This document shows, piece by piece, positions 17,357 through 33,372 of a stretch of DNA of 64,000 nt. Position 1 is the first letter of the stretch. Every line of letters begins with the position of its first letter. The position numbers and the translations under genes are program-made. This DNA comes from Alcanivorax sp. 24 (GTDB taxonomy: Bacteria; Pseudomonadota; Gammaproteobacteria; Pseudomonadales; Alcanivoracaceae). The stretch is from positions 496,001 through 560,000 of the forward strand of contig NZ_SNUA01000001.1 of NCBI RefSeq assembly GCF_004360225.1, given 5' to 3'. The notes beneath the pieces were generated by a model, which had not been told where the DNA came from, did no database searches, and saw only the letters and a list, made by a program, of their open reading frames with translations.

Positions 17357-19279
17357 ATGGGTAAGATTATTGGTATCGACCTTGGCACCACCAACAGCTG
17401 TGTGGCTGTTATGGAAGGTGACAAGACCAAGGTGATCGAAAACGCGGAAGGCGCGCGCACCACGCCGTCCATCATTGCCTACACCGAGGACAACGAGGTG
17501 CTGGTCGGGCAGGCCGCCAAACGTCAGGCGGTGACCAACCCGCAGAACACCGTGTACGCGGTGAAGCGCCTGATTGGCCGTCGGTTTGAAGACGAGGTGG
17601 TGCAAAAGGACATCAAGATGGTGCCCTACAAAATCACCAAGGCCGACAATGGCGATGCCTGGGTCGATGTGAAGGGCGAGAAAATGGCGCCCCCGCAGAT
17701 TTCCGCCCAGGTGCTGAAGAAAATGAAGAAGACCGCGGAGGACTATCTGGGTGAGCCGGTGACCGAAGCCGTCATCACCGTGCCCGCGTACTTCAATGAT
17801 TCTCAGCGTCAGGCCACCAAGGATGCCGGCCGTATCGCCGGTCTGGACGTGAAGCGGATCATCAACGAGCCCACCGCCGCGGCCCTGGCCTATGGCCTGG
17901 ACAAGAAAGGCGGTGATCGCACCATCGCGGTGTACGACCTGGGCGGGGGTACTTTCGACCTGTCCATCATCGAAATCGCCGAAGTGGACGGTGAGCACCA
18001 GTTCGAGGTGCTGGCCACCAATGGTGACACCTTCCTGGGTGGTGAGGATTTCGACCTGGCGCTGATCAACTTCCTGGCGGATCAGTTCAAGGCCGATTCC
18101 GGCATCGATCTGGGCGGCGATCCGCTGGCCATGCAGCGCCTCAAGGAAGCCGCTGAGAAAGCCAAGATCGAACTGTCCTCCGCCGAGCAGACGGAAGTGA
18201 ATCTGCCCTACATCACCGCGGATTCCACCGGTCCCAAGCACCTGGTGGTGAAAGTGACCCGGGCCAAACTGGAGTCCCTGGTGGAAGGGCTGGTGAGCCG
18301 CTCCCTGGAACCCTGCAAGATCGCGCTCAACGATGCCGGCGTGAAAGCGTCCGACATCACCGACGTGATCCTGGTGGGTGGTCAGACCCGGATGCCGCTG
18401 GTGCAGAAGAAAGTGGCCGAGTTCTTTGGTAAGGAAGCGCGCAAGGACGTCAATCCGGATGAAGCCGTGGCCATTGGCGCCGCGATTCAGGGCGCCGTGC
18501 TCAGCGGTGACGTGAAGGATGTGTTGTTGCTGGACGTGACCCCGCTGACCCTGGGTATCGAGACCATGGGCGGTGTGATGACGCCGATCATCGAGAAGAA
18601 CACCACCATCCCGACCAATGCGTCGCAGGTGTTCTCCACGGCGGACGACAACCAGACCGCGGTGACCGTGCATGTGCTGCAAGGCGAGCGCAAGCAGGCG
18701 GCGCAGAACAAGTCTCTGGGGCAGTTCAACCTGGAAGACATCCCGCCGGCGCCGCGCGGCGTGCCGCAGATCGAGGTGACCTTCGATATCGACGCCAACG
18801 GTATTCTGCACGTGGGCGCCAAGGACAAGGCCACCGGCAAGGAGCAGACGATCCAGATCAAGGCGTCTTCCGGCCTGTCCGATGATGAGGTCGACAAGAT
18901 GGTGCGCGACGCCGAGGCCCATGCCGACGAGGATCGCAAGTTCGAGGAACTGGTGCAGACCCGTAATCAGGCGGATCACCTGGTTCACGCGACTCGCAAG
19001 ACCCTGGAGGAAGCGGGCGACAAGGCCACCGAGGAAGAGAAAGAGGCGATCAACAAAGCCATCTCCGATCTGGAAGCCGCGCTCAAGGGCAACGACAAGG
19101 ACGATATCGAAGCCAAGACCAAGGCGCTTACCGAAGCGTCCGGTTCCCTGGCGCAGAAACTGTATGCGGAGGCGCAACAGGCCCAGGGCGGCCCCGCTGG
19201 TGATGAGCAAGGCAAGCAGGCCGGAGACGATGTTGTCGATGCCGAGTTCGAAGAAGTGGATGACGACAAGAAGAAATAA
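17357..19279 (+). CDS. dnaK: Hsp70 chaperone DnaK
   Basis: A 640-residue Hsp70. The ATPase domain (1-385) starts [14 protein letters not shown] and carries [24 protein letters not shown] and VGGQTRMP; the linker [15 protein letters not shown] is at about 390; the substrate-binding domain and helical lid follow; the protein ends with the acidic DAEFEEV signature. It refolds proteins with DnaJ and GrpE and in this group also modulates the heat-shock sigma factor. The ATG at 17357 gives the canonical N-terminus; the extra upstream codons overlap the leader. A sigma-32-type promoter lies just upstream. Confidence 0.98.
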   Translation: MGKIIGIDLGTTNSCVAVMEGDKTKVIENAEGARTTPSIIAYTEDNEVLVGQAAKRQAVTNPQNTVYAVKRLIGRRFEDEVVQKDIKMVPYKITKADNGDAWVDVKGEKMAPPQISAQVLKKMKKTAEDYLGEPVTEAVITVPAYFNDSQRQATKDAGRIAGLDVKRIINEPTAAALAYGLDKKGGDRTIAVYDLGGGTFDLSIIEIAEVDGEHQFEVLATNGDTFLGGEDFDLALINFLADQFKADSGIDLGGDPLAMQRLKEAAEKAKIELSSAEQTEVNLPYITADSTGPKHLVVKVTRAKLESLVEGLVSRSLEPCKIALNDAGVKASDITDVILVGGQTRMPLVQKKVAEFFGKEARKDVNPDEAVAIGAAIQGAVLSGDVKDVLLLDVTPLTLGIETMGGVMTPIIEKNTTIPTNASQVFSTADDNQTAVTVHVLQGERKQAAQNKSLGQFNLEDIPPAPRGVPQIEVTFDIDANGILHVGAKDKATGKEQTIQIKASSGLSDDEVDKMVRDAEAHADEDRKFEELVQTRNQADHLVHATRKTLEEAGDKATEEEKEAINKAISDLEAALKGNDKDDIEAKTKALTEASGSLAQKLYAEAQQAQGGPAGDEQGKQAGDDVVDAEFEEVDDDKKK

Positions 19280-19283
19280 AACC

Positions 19284-19395
19284 GGCACGCTGGCACGCAC
19301 CACGCTTGCACGCTGACGTGGTGCGTGCCGGAACGTCAACCGCGCTTCTCGCGGGCATGGCCTATGTTTTGCGTGTGGGCGTGCAAGCGTGAAGC
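19284..19395. repeat. array of GCACGC/GCGTGC words with a 13-bp perfect hairpin
   Basis: In the 144-bp dnaK-dnaJ gap, GGCACGCACCACG (19292-19304) and CGTGGTGCGTGCC (19317-19329) form a perfect 13-bp stem. CGCTTGCACGC (19303-19313) is also inverted as GCGTGCAAGCG (19379-19389). No T run follows, so it is not an ordinary terminator, though it could attenuate or stabilise the dnaK message. Confidence 0.65.
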
Positions 19396-19423
19396 GTGTT
19401 TGCGTTTATAAGCAGGAACCTTT

Positions 19424-20560
19424 ATGTCCAAACGCGATTATTACGAAGTGCTGGGGGTGTCCAAGGACGCTGATCAGCAGGAACTGAAAAAGGCCTATCG
19501 GCGCCTGGCGATGAAATACCATCCGGACCGTAATCCGGATGACGCCGAGGCGGTGGCCAAGTTCAAGGAGGCCAAAGAGGCCTACGAAGTCCTGTCCGAT
19601 GAGGATAAGCGTGCCGCCTACGATCGCTTCGGCCATGCCGGGGTGGAAGGCCAAGGCGGCTTCGGCGGCGCCGGTGCCGGTGGTTTTGGCGGCGGCGGTG
19701 GCTTCGGCGATATCTTCGGCGATATTTTTGGCGACATCTTCGGTGGTGGCGGCCGTGGTGGTCGCGGGCCGGCCCGTGGCGCGGACCTGCGCTATACCCT
19801 GGAACTCAGCCTGGAGCAGGCGGTACGGGGCTGCGAGGAGAAGATCCGCATTCCCTCCTGGGACAGCTGTGAAGTGTGCCACGGCACCGGCGCGGAAGCC
19901 GGCGAGGAGCCGGTGACCTGCCCCACCTGTAACGGTGTCGGGCAGGTGCGCATGCAGCAGGGCTTCTTCACCGTGCAGCAGACCTGTCCGGCGTGTCATG
20001 GCGAAGGCCGGATCGTTAAGAACCCATGTCGCAACTGTGGCGGCCAGGGTCGGGTGCAGAACACCAAGACCTTGTCCGTGAAGATTCCGCCCGGAGTGGA
20101 TACCGGGGACCGTATCCGTCTGGCCGGCGAGGGCGAGGCCGGCATGCACGGGGCGCCGGCCGGTGACTTGTACGTGCAGGTGGCGGTGCGTGAGCACGAG
20201 ATCTTCAAGCGTGACGGCAGTGATCTGCACTGCGAAGTGCCGGTGAGCTTCGTCGACGCCGCTCTGGGCGGTGAACAGGATGTGCCTACCTTGAATGGCA
20301 AGGTCAAACTCAAGGTGCCACCGGAGACGCAGACCGGTAAGCTGTTCCGGTTGCGCGGCAAGGGGGTGACCCCGGTGCGGGGTGGCCCGCCAGGCGACCT
20401 GATCTGCAGAGTGGTGGTGGAAACCCCGGTCAAGCTGAATAGCGAACAGAAAGACCTGTTGCGCAAGTTCCAGTCCTCCCTGGACAAGGGTGGCGACCGG
20501 CATAATCCCCGCCGAACCAGCTGGTTCGAGGGCGTGAAGCGCTTTTTCGACGGGCTTTGA
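19424..20560 (+). CDS. dnaJ: Hsp40 co-chaperone DnaJ
   Basis: A 378-residue type I DnaJ. The J domain (1-70) has [21 protein letters not shown] and the HPD triad ([10 protein letters not shown]); a Gly/Phe-rich linker (about 75-120) contains tandem GDIFGDIF repeats; the zinc finger has four CxxCxGxG-type repeats ([32 protein letters not shown]); then come two C-terminal substrate-binding domains. It stimulates DnaK ATPase and loads substrates. AGCAGGAACCTTT precedes the ATG. It lies 144 bp after dnaK, across a hairpin-rich spacer. Confidence 0.98.
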   Translation: MSKRDYYEVLGVSKDADQQELKKAYRRLAMKYHPDRNPDDAEAVAKFKEAKEAYEVLSDEDKRAAYDRFGHAGVEGQGGFGGAGAGGFGGGGGFGDIFGDIFGDIFGGGGRGGRGPARGADLRYTLELSLEQAVRGCEEKIRIPSWDSCEVCHGTGAEAGEEPVTCPTCNGVGQVRMQQGFFTVQQTCPACHGEGRIVKNPCRNCGGQGRVQNTKTLSVKIPPGVDTGDRIRLAGEGEAGMHGAPAGDLYVQVAVREHEIFKRDGSDLHCEVPVSFVDAALGGEQDVPTLNGKVKLKVPPETQTGKLFRLRGKGVTPVRGGPPGDLICRVVVETPVKLNSEQKDLLRKFQSSLDKGGDRHNPRRTSWFEGVKRFFDGL

Positions 20561-20568
20561 CGCTGTGA

Positions 20569-21435
<867 letters not shown>

Positions 21436-21438
21436 GAT

Positions 21439-21459
21439 TGCCGCCGGGTGTTCCGGCGG
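21439..21459 (+). terminator. GC-rich hairpin after dapB
   Basis: GCCGCCGG and CCGGCGGC form an 8-bp stem with the 5-base loop GTGTT directly after the dapB stop. No T run follows, so termination would be partial at best. Confidence 0.35.
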
Positions 21460-21468
21460 CTTCCGCCC

Positions 21469-21497
21469 GTGACACTGGCGGCCGAAAGCACTAGAAT
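21469..21497 (+). promoter_or_regulatory. predicted promoter of the carAB leader
   Basis: GTGACA (21469-21474) and TAGAAT (21492-21497) with a 17-bp spacer form a good vegetative promoter about 190 bp before the carA start, upstream of an intrinsic terminator inside the leader. Confidence 0.6.
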
Positions 21498-21545
21498 AGG
21501 CCAAGCCTGAGGGCGCGTGGGGCGCATGAATCGCTGAATGACATG

Positions 21546-21580
21546 AAAAAGCGAGGTGGAGGAATCCATCTCGCTTTTTT
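21546..21580 (+). terminator. intrinsic terminator in the carA leader, possible attenuator
   Basis: A stem of AAAAAGCGAGGTGG-type sequence pairs with CCATCTCGCTTTTTT (one G-T wobble) around AGGAAT and ends in T6. It lies between the predicted car promoter and carA, the layout of a transcription attenuator. Confidence 0.75.
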
Positions 21581-21689
21581 GCGACCGGCCCCCGTCCCCG
21601 ATCTTCCAAGGGTTTGTCCGCTGTAAACGGTGTCGCCCGCCCTGGCTTCACGCGGACAACCCGGAACCCTATCAGCCTTGGAGGTTGCG

Positions 21690-22820
21690 TTGACGGTACC
21701 CGCCATACTCGCATTAGAAGACGGCAGTCTCTTTCGGGGTGTTGCCATTGGCGCCACGGGTGAGACCGTGGGTGAGGTGGTGTTCAACACCGCGATGACC
21801 GGATATCAGGAAATCCTCACGGACCCGTCCTATGCCAAGCAGATCGTCACGCTGACGTATCCGCATATCGGCAACACCGGCGTCAATGAGGAGGACGAGG
21901 AGTCCTCCCGGGTGTGGGCCGCCGGCCTGATCATTCGTGATCTGACCCTGACGGTGAGCAGCTGGCGTGCGGAGCAGTCTTTGCCGGAGTACCTGGAACA
22001 GCGGAACATCGTTGCCATCGCCGACATTGATACGCGTCGTCTGACCCGTATTCTGCGGGAAAAAGGGGCTCAGAACGGCTGCATCGTCGCCGGTGACGAT
22101 ATCGACGAGGAAAAGGCCCTGGCCGCCGCCCGTGCTTTCCCCGGCCTCAAGGGGATGGATCTGGCCAAGGAGGTCAGTGTCAGCGAGCCTTATGCCTGGA
22201 CTGAAGGCACCTGGGTGCGTGGTGAAGGCCATCGTGCTCAGACGGAAGCTCTGTTTAACGTGGTCGCCTACGACTTCGGCTGCAAGCGTAATATCTTCCG
22301 GATGCTGGCGGACCGTGGCTGCAAACTGACCGTGGTGCCGGCCCAAACCCCGGCATCCGAGGTGCTGGCGATGAATCCGGATGGTGTTTTCCTGGCCAAT
22401 GGTCCGGGTGATCCGGAGCCTTGCGACTACGCGATCCAGGCGATCCGCGAGATTCTGGAGTGCAAGCTGCCGCTGTTCGGTATCTGCCTGGGGCATCAGT
22501 TGCTCGGCCTGGCCAGCGGCGCCCGCACCATGAAGATGAAGAACGGCCATCACGGCGCCAACCACCCGGTGAAAAACGTGGAGGACGGTACGGTGATGAT
22601 CACCAGCCAGAACCACGGTTTCGCGGTGGACGCGGAGACCCTGCCGGATAACCTCAAGGTGACTCATGTGTCACTGTTCGACGGTACGCTGCAGGGCGTG
22701 CATCGCACCGATGTGCCGGCGTTCAGTTTCCAGGGGCACCCGGAGGCCAGTCCTGGTCCCCACGACTGCGCGCCCCTGTTTGATCACTTCATCGAGTTGA
22801 TGGAGGCGCACCGCGCCTGA
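21690..22820 (+). CDS. carA: carbamoyl-phosphate synthase small subunit CarA
   Basis: A 376-residue glutaminase subunit that supplies ammonia to CarB for carbamoyl phosphate (arginine and pyrimidine synthesis). The N-terminal domain is typical ([29 protein letters not shown]), and the class I amidotransferase domain carries C266 in [10 protein letters not shown] with a later [13 protein letters not shown] for His/Glu. The start is TTG at 21690, with GGAGG five nt upstream, giving the family N-terminus; longer in-frame starts lack this. The leader contains a promoter and a terminator, suggesting attenuation. carB follows 87 nt later. Confidence 0.97.
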   Translation: MTVPAILALEDGSLFRGVAIGATGETVGEVVFNTAMTGYQEILTDPSYAKQIVTLTYPHIGNTGVNEEDEESSRVWAAGLIIRDLTLTVSSWRAEQSLPEYLEQRNIVAIADIDTRRLTRILREKGAQNGCIVAGDDIDEEKALAAARAFPGLKGMDLAKEVSVSEPYAWTEGTWVRGEGHRAQTEALFNVVAYDFGCKRNIFRMLADRGCKLTVVPAQTPASEVLAMNPDGVFLANGPGDPEPCDYAIQAIREILECKLPLFGICLGHQLLGLASGARTMKMKNGHHGANHPVKNVEDGTVMITSQNHGFAVDAETLPDNLKVTHVSLFDGTLQGVHRTDVPAFSFQGHPEASPGPHDCAPLFDHFIELMEAHRA

Positions 22821-22907
22821 GACGCGCCGGACGCCTCACCCCTGGCGTCCGGCCCGGCAATGAATTAACCCGGTAACGAATTAACCAGAGTCCGACGGTC
22901 AGCAAAA

Positions 22908-26123
<3,216 letters not shown>

Positions 26124-26127
26124 TTGT

Positions 26128-26155
26128 GCGGGGTACCCGGGGCCGGGTGCCCCGC
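26128..26155 (+). repeat. 11-bp hairpin between carB and greA
   Basis: GCGGGGTACCC (26128-26138) pairs with GGGTGCCCCGC (26145-26155) with one T-G wobble and a 6-base loop. There is no T run; it may be a processing or stability element in a carB-greA message. Confidence 0.4.
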
Positions 26156-26188
26156 GCTACCCACGGACGATTATTTGAGGTTGAACCT

Positions 26189-26665
26189 ATGCAACGCATT
26201 CCGATGACGGTCAGTGGTGCCGAAGCATTGCGCAAAGAGCTGGACCATCTGAAAAAGGTGGAACGGCCCCGTATCAGCGCGGCCATCGCCGACGCTCGTG
26301 AACACGGTGATCTGAAGGAAAACGCGGAATACCACGCTGCCCGTGAACAGCAGAGCTTCTGCGAAGGGCGTATCAACGAGATCGAAGGCAAGCTGTCCGC
26401 TGCTCAGATCATTGATATTACCCAACTGGATAACACCGGTAAGGTCATTTTCGGCTCGACCGTGACCATCATCGACGTGGACACCGATGAAGAGAAGGTC
26501 TACCAGATCGTTGGTGACGACGAAGCCGATATCAAGCAGGGCAAGATCAGTGTGAATTCACCCATCGCGCGCGGCCTGATTGGCCGGGAGGAAGGCGATG
26601 TGGTGCAAATCGACACCCCGGGAGGCACCCGGGAGTACGAAGTGGACAAAGTCGAGCACCTGTAG
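26189..26665 (+). CDS. greA: transcription elongation factor GreA
   Basis: A 158-residue Gre factor that enters the RNA polymerase secondary channel and stimulates cleavage of backtracked transcripts. The N-terminal coiled coil ([25 protein letters not shown]) bears the acidic tip [18 protein letters not shown] at about residues 34-51, whose D/E residues position Mg2+. The C-terminal FKBP-like domain ends in [16 protein letters not shown]. The ATG at 26189 follows TTGAGG and matches the family start MQRIPMT. A bidirectional terminator follows. Confidence 0.97.
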   Translation: MQRIPMTVSGAEALRKELDHLKKVERPRISAAIADAREHGDLKENAEYHAAREQQSFCEGRINEIEGKLSAAQIIDITQLDNTGKVIFGSTVTIIDVDTDEEKVYQIVGDDEADIKQGKISVNSPIARGLIGREEGDVVQIDTPGGTREYEVDKVEHL

Positions 26666-26678
26666 AGGGCTGGTTTGC

Positions 26679-26714
26679 GCGGGGCTTCGGGCCGGACCCG
26701 GGAGCCCCGCTTTA
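26679..26714. terminator. bidirectional terminator between greA and yhbY
   Basis: GCGGGGCT (26679-26686) pairs with AGCCCCGC (26703-26710), followed by TTTAG on the plus strand. It lies between two convergent genes and touches the yhbY stop. The T run is short. Confidence 0.55.
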
Positions 26715-27023
26715 GTCCTGGGCTCTCAGGATATTGGACAGTTTGGGGTTGGGCTTGGCGGCCGCCCGGTAAAGCAGGGCGATATTGCCGATACGCTGGA
26801 TCAATTCGGCGCCACTGGCGTCGCACAGCGCATTGACCAGTTCGGTACGCTGGTCGCGGGTGGGGGCGTTGACCCGGACCTTGACCAGTTCGTGGTCTTC
26901 CAGGCGCCGGTTCAATTCCTCGGTAAAGGACTCGGTCAGGCCCTTGTCGCCAGTCTGCAGCACCGCTTTCAGGTGGTGGCCGATGGTGCGTAAGCGCTTT
27001 CTGTCCTGTGGGCTCAAAGGCAT
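26712..27023 (-). CDS. yhbY: YhbY-family RNA-binding (CRM domain) protein
   Basis: A 103-residue single CRM-domain protein that associates with pre-50S ribosomal particles in E. coli. The LSPQDRKRLRTIGHHLKAVLQTGDKGL opening and the LVKVRVNA / ELIQRIGNIALLYR strands are typical. GGAGAACACC precedes the ATG at 27023, which begins MPLSPQ; an ORF start four codons upstream (27035) has no ribosome site. It is divergent from rlmE, the arrangement seen in enterobacteria and pseudomonads. Confidence 0.93.
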   Translation of the reverse strand: MPLSPQDRKRLRTIGHHLKAVLQTGDKGLTESFTEELNRRLEDHELVKVRVNAPTRDQRTELVNALCDASGAELIQRIGNIALLYRAAAKPNPKLSNILRAQD

Positions 27024-27144
27024 GGTGTTCTCCAAATCGGGGGCGCTATTCTAGGTACGCGGCTGCTGCCCTGCAATCATCACCGGGCGCCCCGACACTA
27101 TTCCCTCGGGCGGACATCCGGGCCGGGTAACAGGATGAACCTTT

Positions 27145-27762
27145 ATGGCCAGATCAAAAAGCAGCCAGCGCTGGCTGCGGGAACATTTCGACGATCACTG
27201 GGTGGCCCGCGCCCAGGCCGAGGGCTACCGCTCCCGGGCCAGTTTCAAGTTGCTGGAGATCCACGAAAAAGACAAGTTGTTCCGGCCCGGCATGCGTGTG
27301 CTTGATCTGGGGGCCGCCCCCGGCGGCTGGGCCCAGGTGGCCGGCCGGCTGGTCGGTTCGCGGGGGACAGTGGTGGCCAGCGATATTCTGGCCATGGACC
27401 CGATTCCCGATGTGGCCTTCATTCAGGGCGATTTCCGTGAGGAAGAGGTCTACCAGCGAATCCTGGACAGCCTGGGCGGGCACAAAGTGGACCTTGTAAT
27501 GTCCGATATGGCCCCCAATATGAGTGGTAACCGTGCCGTGGATTTGCCGCGGGCCATGTATCTGGCCGAATTGGCCCTGGATATGGCGGAGAGCGTTCTT
27601 GAACCGGACGGCGTTTTCCTGGTCAAGGTGTTTCAGGGGGAGGGCTTCGATGAGTATCGGCGGAGTCTTCAGAGCCGGTTTCGCCGGGTGGTGAGCCGCA
27701 AACCGGCGGCCAGCCGCCCACGCTCCAATGAAGTGTATCAATTGGGGTGGCACCTGAAATAG
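27145..27762 (+). CDS. rlmE: 23S rRNA 2'-O-methyltransferase RlmE (FtsJ/RrmJ)
   Basis: A 205-residue SAM-dependent methyltransferase for U2552 of 23S rRNA in the A-loop. The SAM motif [14 protein letters not shown] is near residues 52-65, and the K-D-K-E catalytic tetrad is visible in [23 protein letters not shown] and SNEVYQL. AACAGGATGAACCTTT precedes the ATG. It lies 55 nt before ftsH in the conserved rlmE-ftsH pair. Confidence 0.97.
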   Translation: MARSKSSQRWLREHFDDHWVARAQAEGYRSRASFKLLEIHEKDKLFRPGMRVLDLGAAPGGWAQVAGRLVGSRGTVVASDILAMDPIPDVAFIQGDFREEEVYQRILDSLGGHKVDLVMSDMAPNMSGNRAVDLPRAMYLAELALDMAESVLEPDGVFLVKVFQGEGFDEYRRSLQSRFRRVVSRKPAASRPRSNEVYQLGWHLK

Positions 27763-27817
27763 TGTAAGGTTTAGATGTCAGTATGCGCACTTGCGCCCGA
27801 ACGAATCGAGGTCTCCC

Positions 27818-29748
<1,931 letters not shown>

Positions 29749-29749
<1 letters not shown>

Positions 29750-30600
29750 TGCGCCAGATTAGCAAACTGACCTGTGGGGCGCGGACACTGGACCTGTCCG
29801 CGCCCGTCGTTATGGGCATTCTTAATGTCACCCCGGATTCGTTTTCGGACGGTGGCCAATTCACTTCCCTGGACTCGGCCCTGCGTCGGGCGGAGCAGAT
29901 GCTCGCCGACGGTGCCGCCATCATCGATGTCGGTGGAGAATCCACCCGCCCCGGCGCTGATCCAGTATCCGAACAGCAAGAGCTGGATCGTGTGGTACCG
30001 GTGGTGGAAGCCCTGACCCGCGAGTTGGATGCCCTGGTGTCGGTGGATACCAGTACTGCCGGTGTGATCCGTGAAACGGCTCGTGCCGGCGCCGGTCTGA
30101 TCAATGATGTGCGTTCATTGCGCCGCCCCGGCGCCTGTCAGGCGGCGGTGGAAACCGGCCTGCCCGTGTGCCTGATGCACATGCGTGGAGAGCCGGGGGA
30201 TATGCAGGACAATCCGCGATATCAGGATGTCACCGCTGAGGTGATCCGGTTCCTGGAAGAGCGGGTGGAGGCGTGCGTCGCCGCTGGAATAGCCCGTGAC
30301 AGGCTGCTGGTGGATCCGGGGTTTGGTTTCGCCAAGACCGTGCGCCACAATCTGAAACTGTTGGCGGAAATGGACCAGCTCAAGCGTTTACAGTTGCCGA
30401 TACTGGTGGGGCTATCGCGTAAATCCATGGTCGGAAAAGTGCTGGACCGGCCGGTGGAGGAGCGCTTGCCTGGTTCACTGGCGGCGGCGGTGATGTGTGT
30501 TGAACGGGGCGCGCTGATCGTGCGTACCCATGATGTCAAAGAGACCGTGGACAGCGTGCGCTTTGCCCGCGCTGTAATGGAGACAGTGGATGAGTCGTAA
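29749..30600 (+). CDS. folP: dihydropteroate synthase FolP
   Basis: A 283-residue TIM-barrel enzyme that condenses p-aminobenzoate with the pterin pyrophosphate in folate synthesis; it is the sulfonamide target. Signature loops are visible: [15 protein letters not shown] (residues 22-36), GGESTRPGA near 64, and LIDPGFG-type [10 protein letters not shown] near 187. The ATG overlaps the ftsH stop by one base (TGATG) and the 3' end overlaps glmM by 11 bp, so ftsH-folP-glmM are translationally coupled. Confidence 0.97.
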
Positions 30601-31924
30601 ATATTTCGGTACGGACGGGATTCGTGGCACCGTGGGTGAGGCGCCGATTACCCCGGATTTCGTGCTCAAACTGGGCTGGGCCGCCGGCCGCGTGCTGGCG
30701 GCACGTGGTGGCAGCAAGATTTTGATCGGCAAGGACACCCGGATTTCCGGATATATGTTTGAATCGGCGCTGGAGGCGGGTATTTCCGCCGCCGGGGTGG
30801 ACGTGCGGCTGCTGGGGCCGATACCGACGCCGGGGATCGCTTATCTGACCCGCACTCTGCATGCCCAGGCCGGGATCGTTATCTCCGCCTCCCACAACCC
30901 TTACACCGACAATGGGATCAAGTTCTTCGGCGCCGATGGCCGTAAGCTGAATGATCAGATTGAGCAGGACATCGAACAAATGCTGGACGAGCCGATCTCC
31001 GTGGTCGGTTCGGACCGGATTGGCAAGGTGCGCCGTATCGACGATGCCCGTGGCCGTTATATCGAGTTCGTCAAAAGCACGGCGCCGGGGCTGAGTCTGG
31101 CCGGGTTGACGATCGTCGTCGATACCGCCAACGGGGCCGCCTACCACATCGCCCCGGATGTGCTGGAAGAGCTGGGCGCCAACGTGCTGCCGATGGCCAA
31201 CACGCCGGACGGCTTCAATATCAACCGGGATTGCGGTTCCACCAGCCCCGAGGCGCTGCGGCGCAAGGTGCTGGAAAGCGGTGCCGATCTCGGCCTTGCC
31301 CTGGATGGGGACGCGGACCGCCTGATCATGGTGGACGATCAGGGTGAGGTGGTGGATGGTGACCAGCTTTTGTACGTGATTGCCCGTGACCGCCAGCGGA
31401 AGGGCGCCTTGCACGGCGGTGTGGTGGGGACCCTGATGTCCAACTATGGCCTTGAACTGGCGCTGGAGCGGCAAGGCATTCCGTTCGCCCGGGCCAAAGT
31501 TGGTGACCGCTATGTCATGGAGCAGTTGGACAGCCGCGGCTGGCTGCTCGGCGGTGAGTCTTCCGGGCACCTGGTGTGCCTGGATCGCACTTCCACTGGT
31601 GATGGCATGGTGGCGGCGTTGCAGGTTTTGGCGGCCCTGCGTCGGGAGGAGCGGAGTCTGCGCGACGCGGTGGCGGATGCGCCGCTGGTGCCGCAGACCT
31701 TGATCAATGTGCGCGGTGATAATCGCGATGGCTTCATGGAGCGCCCCGAACTGCAGCAGGCGGTGAGTGACGTGGAGGCGGAACTGGCCGGCAAGGGGCG
31801 GGTGTTGTTGCGCCCTTCCGGCACCGAGCCACTGGTTCGGGTCATGGTGGAAGGGCTGGATGGCGCGCAGGTGGAACGCCTCTGCCAGCGTCTGGCGGAA
31901 CAGGTGCGGGCAATCATAGCCTGA
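30590..31924 (+). CDS. glmM: phosphoglucosamine mutase GlmM
   Basis: A 444-residue alpha-D-phosphohexomutase making glucosamine-1-phosphate for UDP-GlcNAc, peptidoglycan and LPS. It opens with [10 protein letters not shown]; the phosphoserine is S101 in ISASHNPY; the metal-binding DGDADR loop is near residue 241; the sugar loop GGESSGH is near 322; the C-terminal phosphate loop RPSGTEP is near 404. It is activated by phosphorylation of the serine. The start overlaps folP by 11 bp. Confidence 0.98.
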   Translation: MSRKYFGTDGIRGTVGEAPITPDFVLKLGWAAGRVLAARGGSKILIGKDTRISGYMFESALEAGISAAGVDVRLLGPIPTPGIAYLTRTLHAQAGIVISASHNPYTDNGIKFFGADGRKLNDQIEQDIEQMLDEPISVVGSDRIGKVRRIDDARGRYIEFVKSTAPGLSLAGLTIVVDTANGAAYHIAPDVLEELGANVLPMANTPDGFNINRDCGSTSPEALRRKVLESGADLGLALDGDADRLIMVDDQGEVVDGDQLLYVIARDRQRKGALHGGVVGTLMSNYGLELALERQGIPFARAKVGDRYVMEQLDSRGWLLGGESSGHLVCLDRTSTGDGMVAALQVLAALRREERSLRDAVADAPLVPQTLINVRGDNRDGFMERPELQQAVSDVEAELAGKGRVLLRPSGTEPLVRVMVEGLDGAQVERLCQRLAEQVRAIIA

Positions 31925-31947
31925 CCTCTGAACACGGGAACAAGTGA

Positions 31948-32697
31948 ATGACAAGAACGCCGCTGGTAGCCGGTAACTGGAAAATGAATGGCCGGTTGGA
32001 CATGGTGGAGGCTCTGGGGGCTTCCCTGAAAGGGTTGCGGAACAGCCGGGCGGAAGTGGCGGTGTGTCCGCCGTTTCCCTATCTGGCGTCCCTGGCCGGT
32101 GCTCTGAGTGGCAGCGGGGTGCAAGTCGGCGCTCAAAATGTGAGCAGTCACGAGGATGGCGCCTTCACCGGTGAGGTCTCCGCCGAGATGCTCGCCGATC
32201 TTGGCTGCCGGTACGTGATCGTGGGTCACTCCGAGCGCCGCGCCCTGTATGGCGAAGATGACGAACTGGTGGGCGAGAAGTTTCTTCGCGCCCAGCAGGG
32301 AGGGCTGATCCCGATCCTGTGCGTCGGCGAAACGCTGCGTGAGAGGGAGGCGGGCGAAACCGAACAGGTGGTGGTGCGTCAGGTCACGTCGGTGCTGGAC
32401 GTGGCCGGCATCGGCGCTTTCGACCAGGCGGTGGTGGCCTACGAGCCGGTCTGGGCGATCGGAACCGGGGAAACCGCCACCCCGGAACAGGCCCAGGAAG
32501 TGCATGCCCGTTTACGCACGGCGCTGGCCGCGGAGGACGCCGGTGTGGCTTCCCGCATCCGGCTGCTTTACGGCGGCAGTGTAAAGTCGGATAATGCCGC
32601 CCTTCTGTTCGCCCAGCCGGATATTGACGGTGGTCTTATCGGCGGGGCCTCACTGAGCGCGGATGAATTCAGCGCGATTTGTCTCGCGGCGGAATAA
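31948..32697 (+). CDS. tpiA: triosephosphate isomerase TpiA
   Basis: A 249-residue TIM-barrel enzyme interconverting dihydroxyacetone phosphate and glyceraldehyde-3-phosphate. The catalytic residues are in place: N10 and K12 (AGNWKMNG), H94 (VGHSERR) and E166 (AYEPVWAIGTG), with the flexible phosphate loop GTGETATPEQ following. It sits between glmM and secG, the conserved pseudomonad order, 23 bp after glmM. Confidence 0.98.
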   Translation: MTRTPLVAGNWKMNGRLDMVEALGASLKGLRNSRAEVAVCPPFPYLASLAGALSGSGVQVGAQNVSSHEDGAFTGEVSAEMLADLGCRYVIVGHSERRALYGEDDELVGEKFLRAQQGGLIPILCVGETLREREAGETEQVVVRQVTSVLDVAGIGAFDQAVVAYEPVWAIGTGETATPEQAQEVHARLRTALAAEDAGVASRIRLLYGGSVKSDNAALLFAQPDIDGGLIGGASLSADEFSAICLAAE

Positions 32698-32707
32698 ACG
32701 GTTACTT

Positions 32708-33208
32708 ATGGATATTGTGCTTCATGTGGTCCACGTGTTGACGGCTCTGGGTCTGATCGGCCTGGTTCTGATTCAGCACGGCAAAGGTGCCGATGCCGGC
32801 GCCTCCTTTGGTGGCGGCGGTTCGCAGACGGTGTTTGGCAGCGCGGGTTCCGCGAACTTCCTGACCCGGTCCACGGCGGTGCTGGCGGCGGTGTTCTTTG
32901 TTACCAGCCTGGCCCTGGCCTGGATGGCTCGTAATGAGGTTGCCCAGAATTCCAGTGTTCTGCCGATGGTGGAGACCGTTGACGAACTGGATGTGCCGGA
33001 GAGTGATGCGCCGGCGGTGCCGCAATCCCCCGATGTGCCTTCCGGTGGACAGGGTGACGTTCCGGCCGCGAGCTCCGATGTGCCCGCCAGCGGTCAGGGC
33101 GAAGTTCCCGCCACGGAAAGTTCTGAAAAAGGCACTTCAGATGTGCCGGCGAGTGATGTAGAATCCCCGGCCCTGGATGAGAGTCAGGCTGGTTCTCAAT
33201 CCGAGTGA
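32708..33208 (+). CDS. secG: preprotein translocase subunit SecG with repetitive acidic tail
   Basis: A 166-residue SecG, longer than the E. coli protein (about 110). The core has two transmembrane helices (about 4-22 and 53-72) around the conserved glycine-rich loop ASFGGGGSQTVFGSAGSANF, and serves the SecYEG channel. From residue 81 on, the tail is acidic and proline-rich, with near-repeats of SDVPASGQGEVPA at about 108-120, 123-135 and 143-155. Extended low-complexity SecG tails are known in pseudomonads. It starts 10 bp after tpiA and is followed by tRNA-Leu. Confidence 0.94.
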   Translation: MDIVLHVVHVLTALGLIGLVLIQHGKGADAGASFGGGGSQTVFGSAGSANFLTRSTAVLAAVFFVTSLALAWMARNEVAQNSSVLPMVETVDELDVPESDAPAVPQSPDVPSGGQGDVPAASSDVPASGQGEVPATESSEKGTSDVPASDVESPALDESQAGSQSE

Positions 33209-33221
33209 TACCAGGTTCTTT

Positions 33222-33308
33222 GCCGAAGTGGTGGAATTGGTAGACACGCTATCTTGAGGGGGTAGTGGGCTTACGCTCGTGCCGGTTCAAGTCCGGCCTT
33301 CGGCACCA
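33222..33308 (+). tRNA. tRNA-Leu(GAG)
   Basis: An 87-nt class II tRNA. Acceptor GCCGAAG pairs with CTTCGGC, followed by ACCA (CCA encoded). The anticodon stem CTATC/GGTAG encloses TTGAGGG, giving anticodon GAG for CUC/CUU; the long variable arm TGGGCTTACGCTCG identifies leucine. It starts 13 nt after secG, as in many gammaproteobacteria. Confidence 0.97.
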
Positions 33309-33350
33309 ATTTGGAATGGGCTTTATTGTAACCGCCCTTCACGGTGGTCA

Positions 33351-33372
33351 CCGTTTTCAAGCTGGAAAACGG
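33351..33372. repeat. 8-bp hairpin downstream of tRNA-Leu
   Basis: CCGTTTTC (33351-33358) and GAAAACGG (33365-33372) form a perfect stem with a 6-base loop, 43 nt after tRNA-Leu. No T run follows; it could be an RNA 3' end or processing element. Confidence 0.35.

Noticed and set aside
17180-19339. 719-codon open frame antisense to dnaK
   Set aside because: A shadow of a highly biased coding sequence; no independent start signal or motif.
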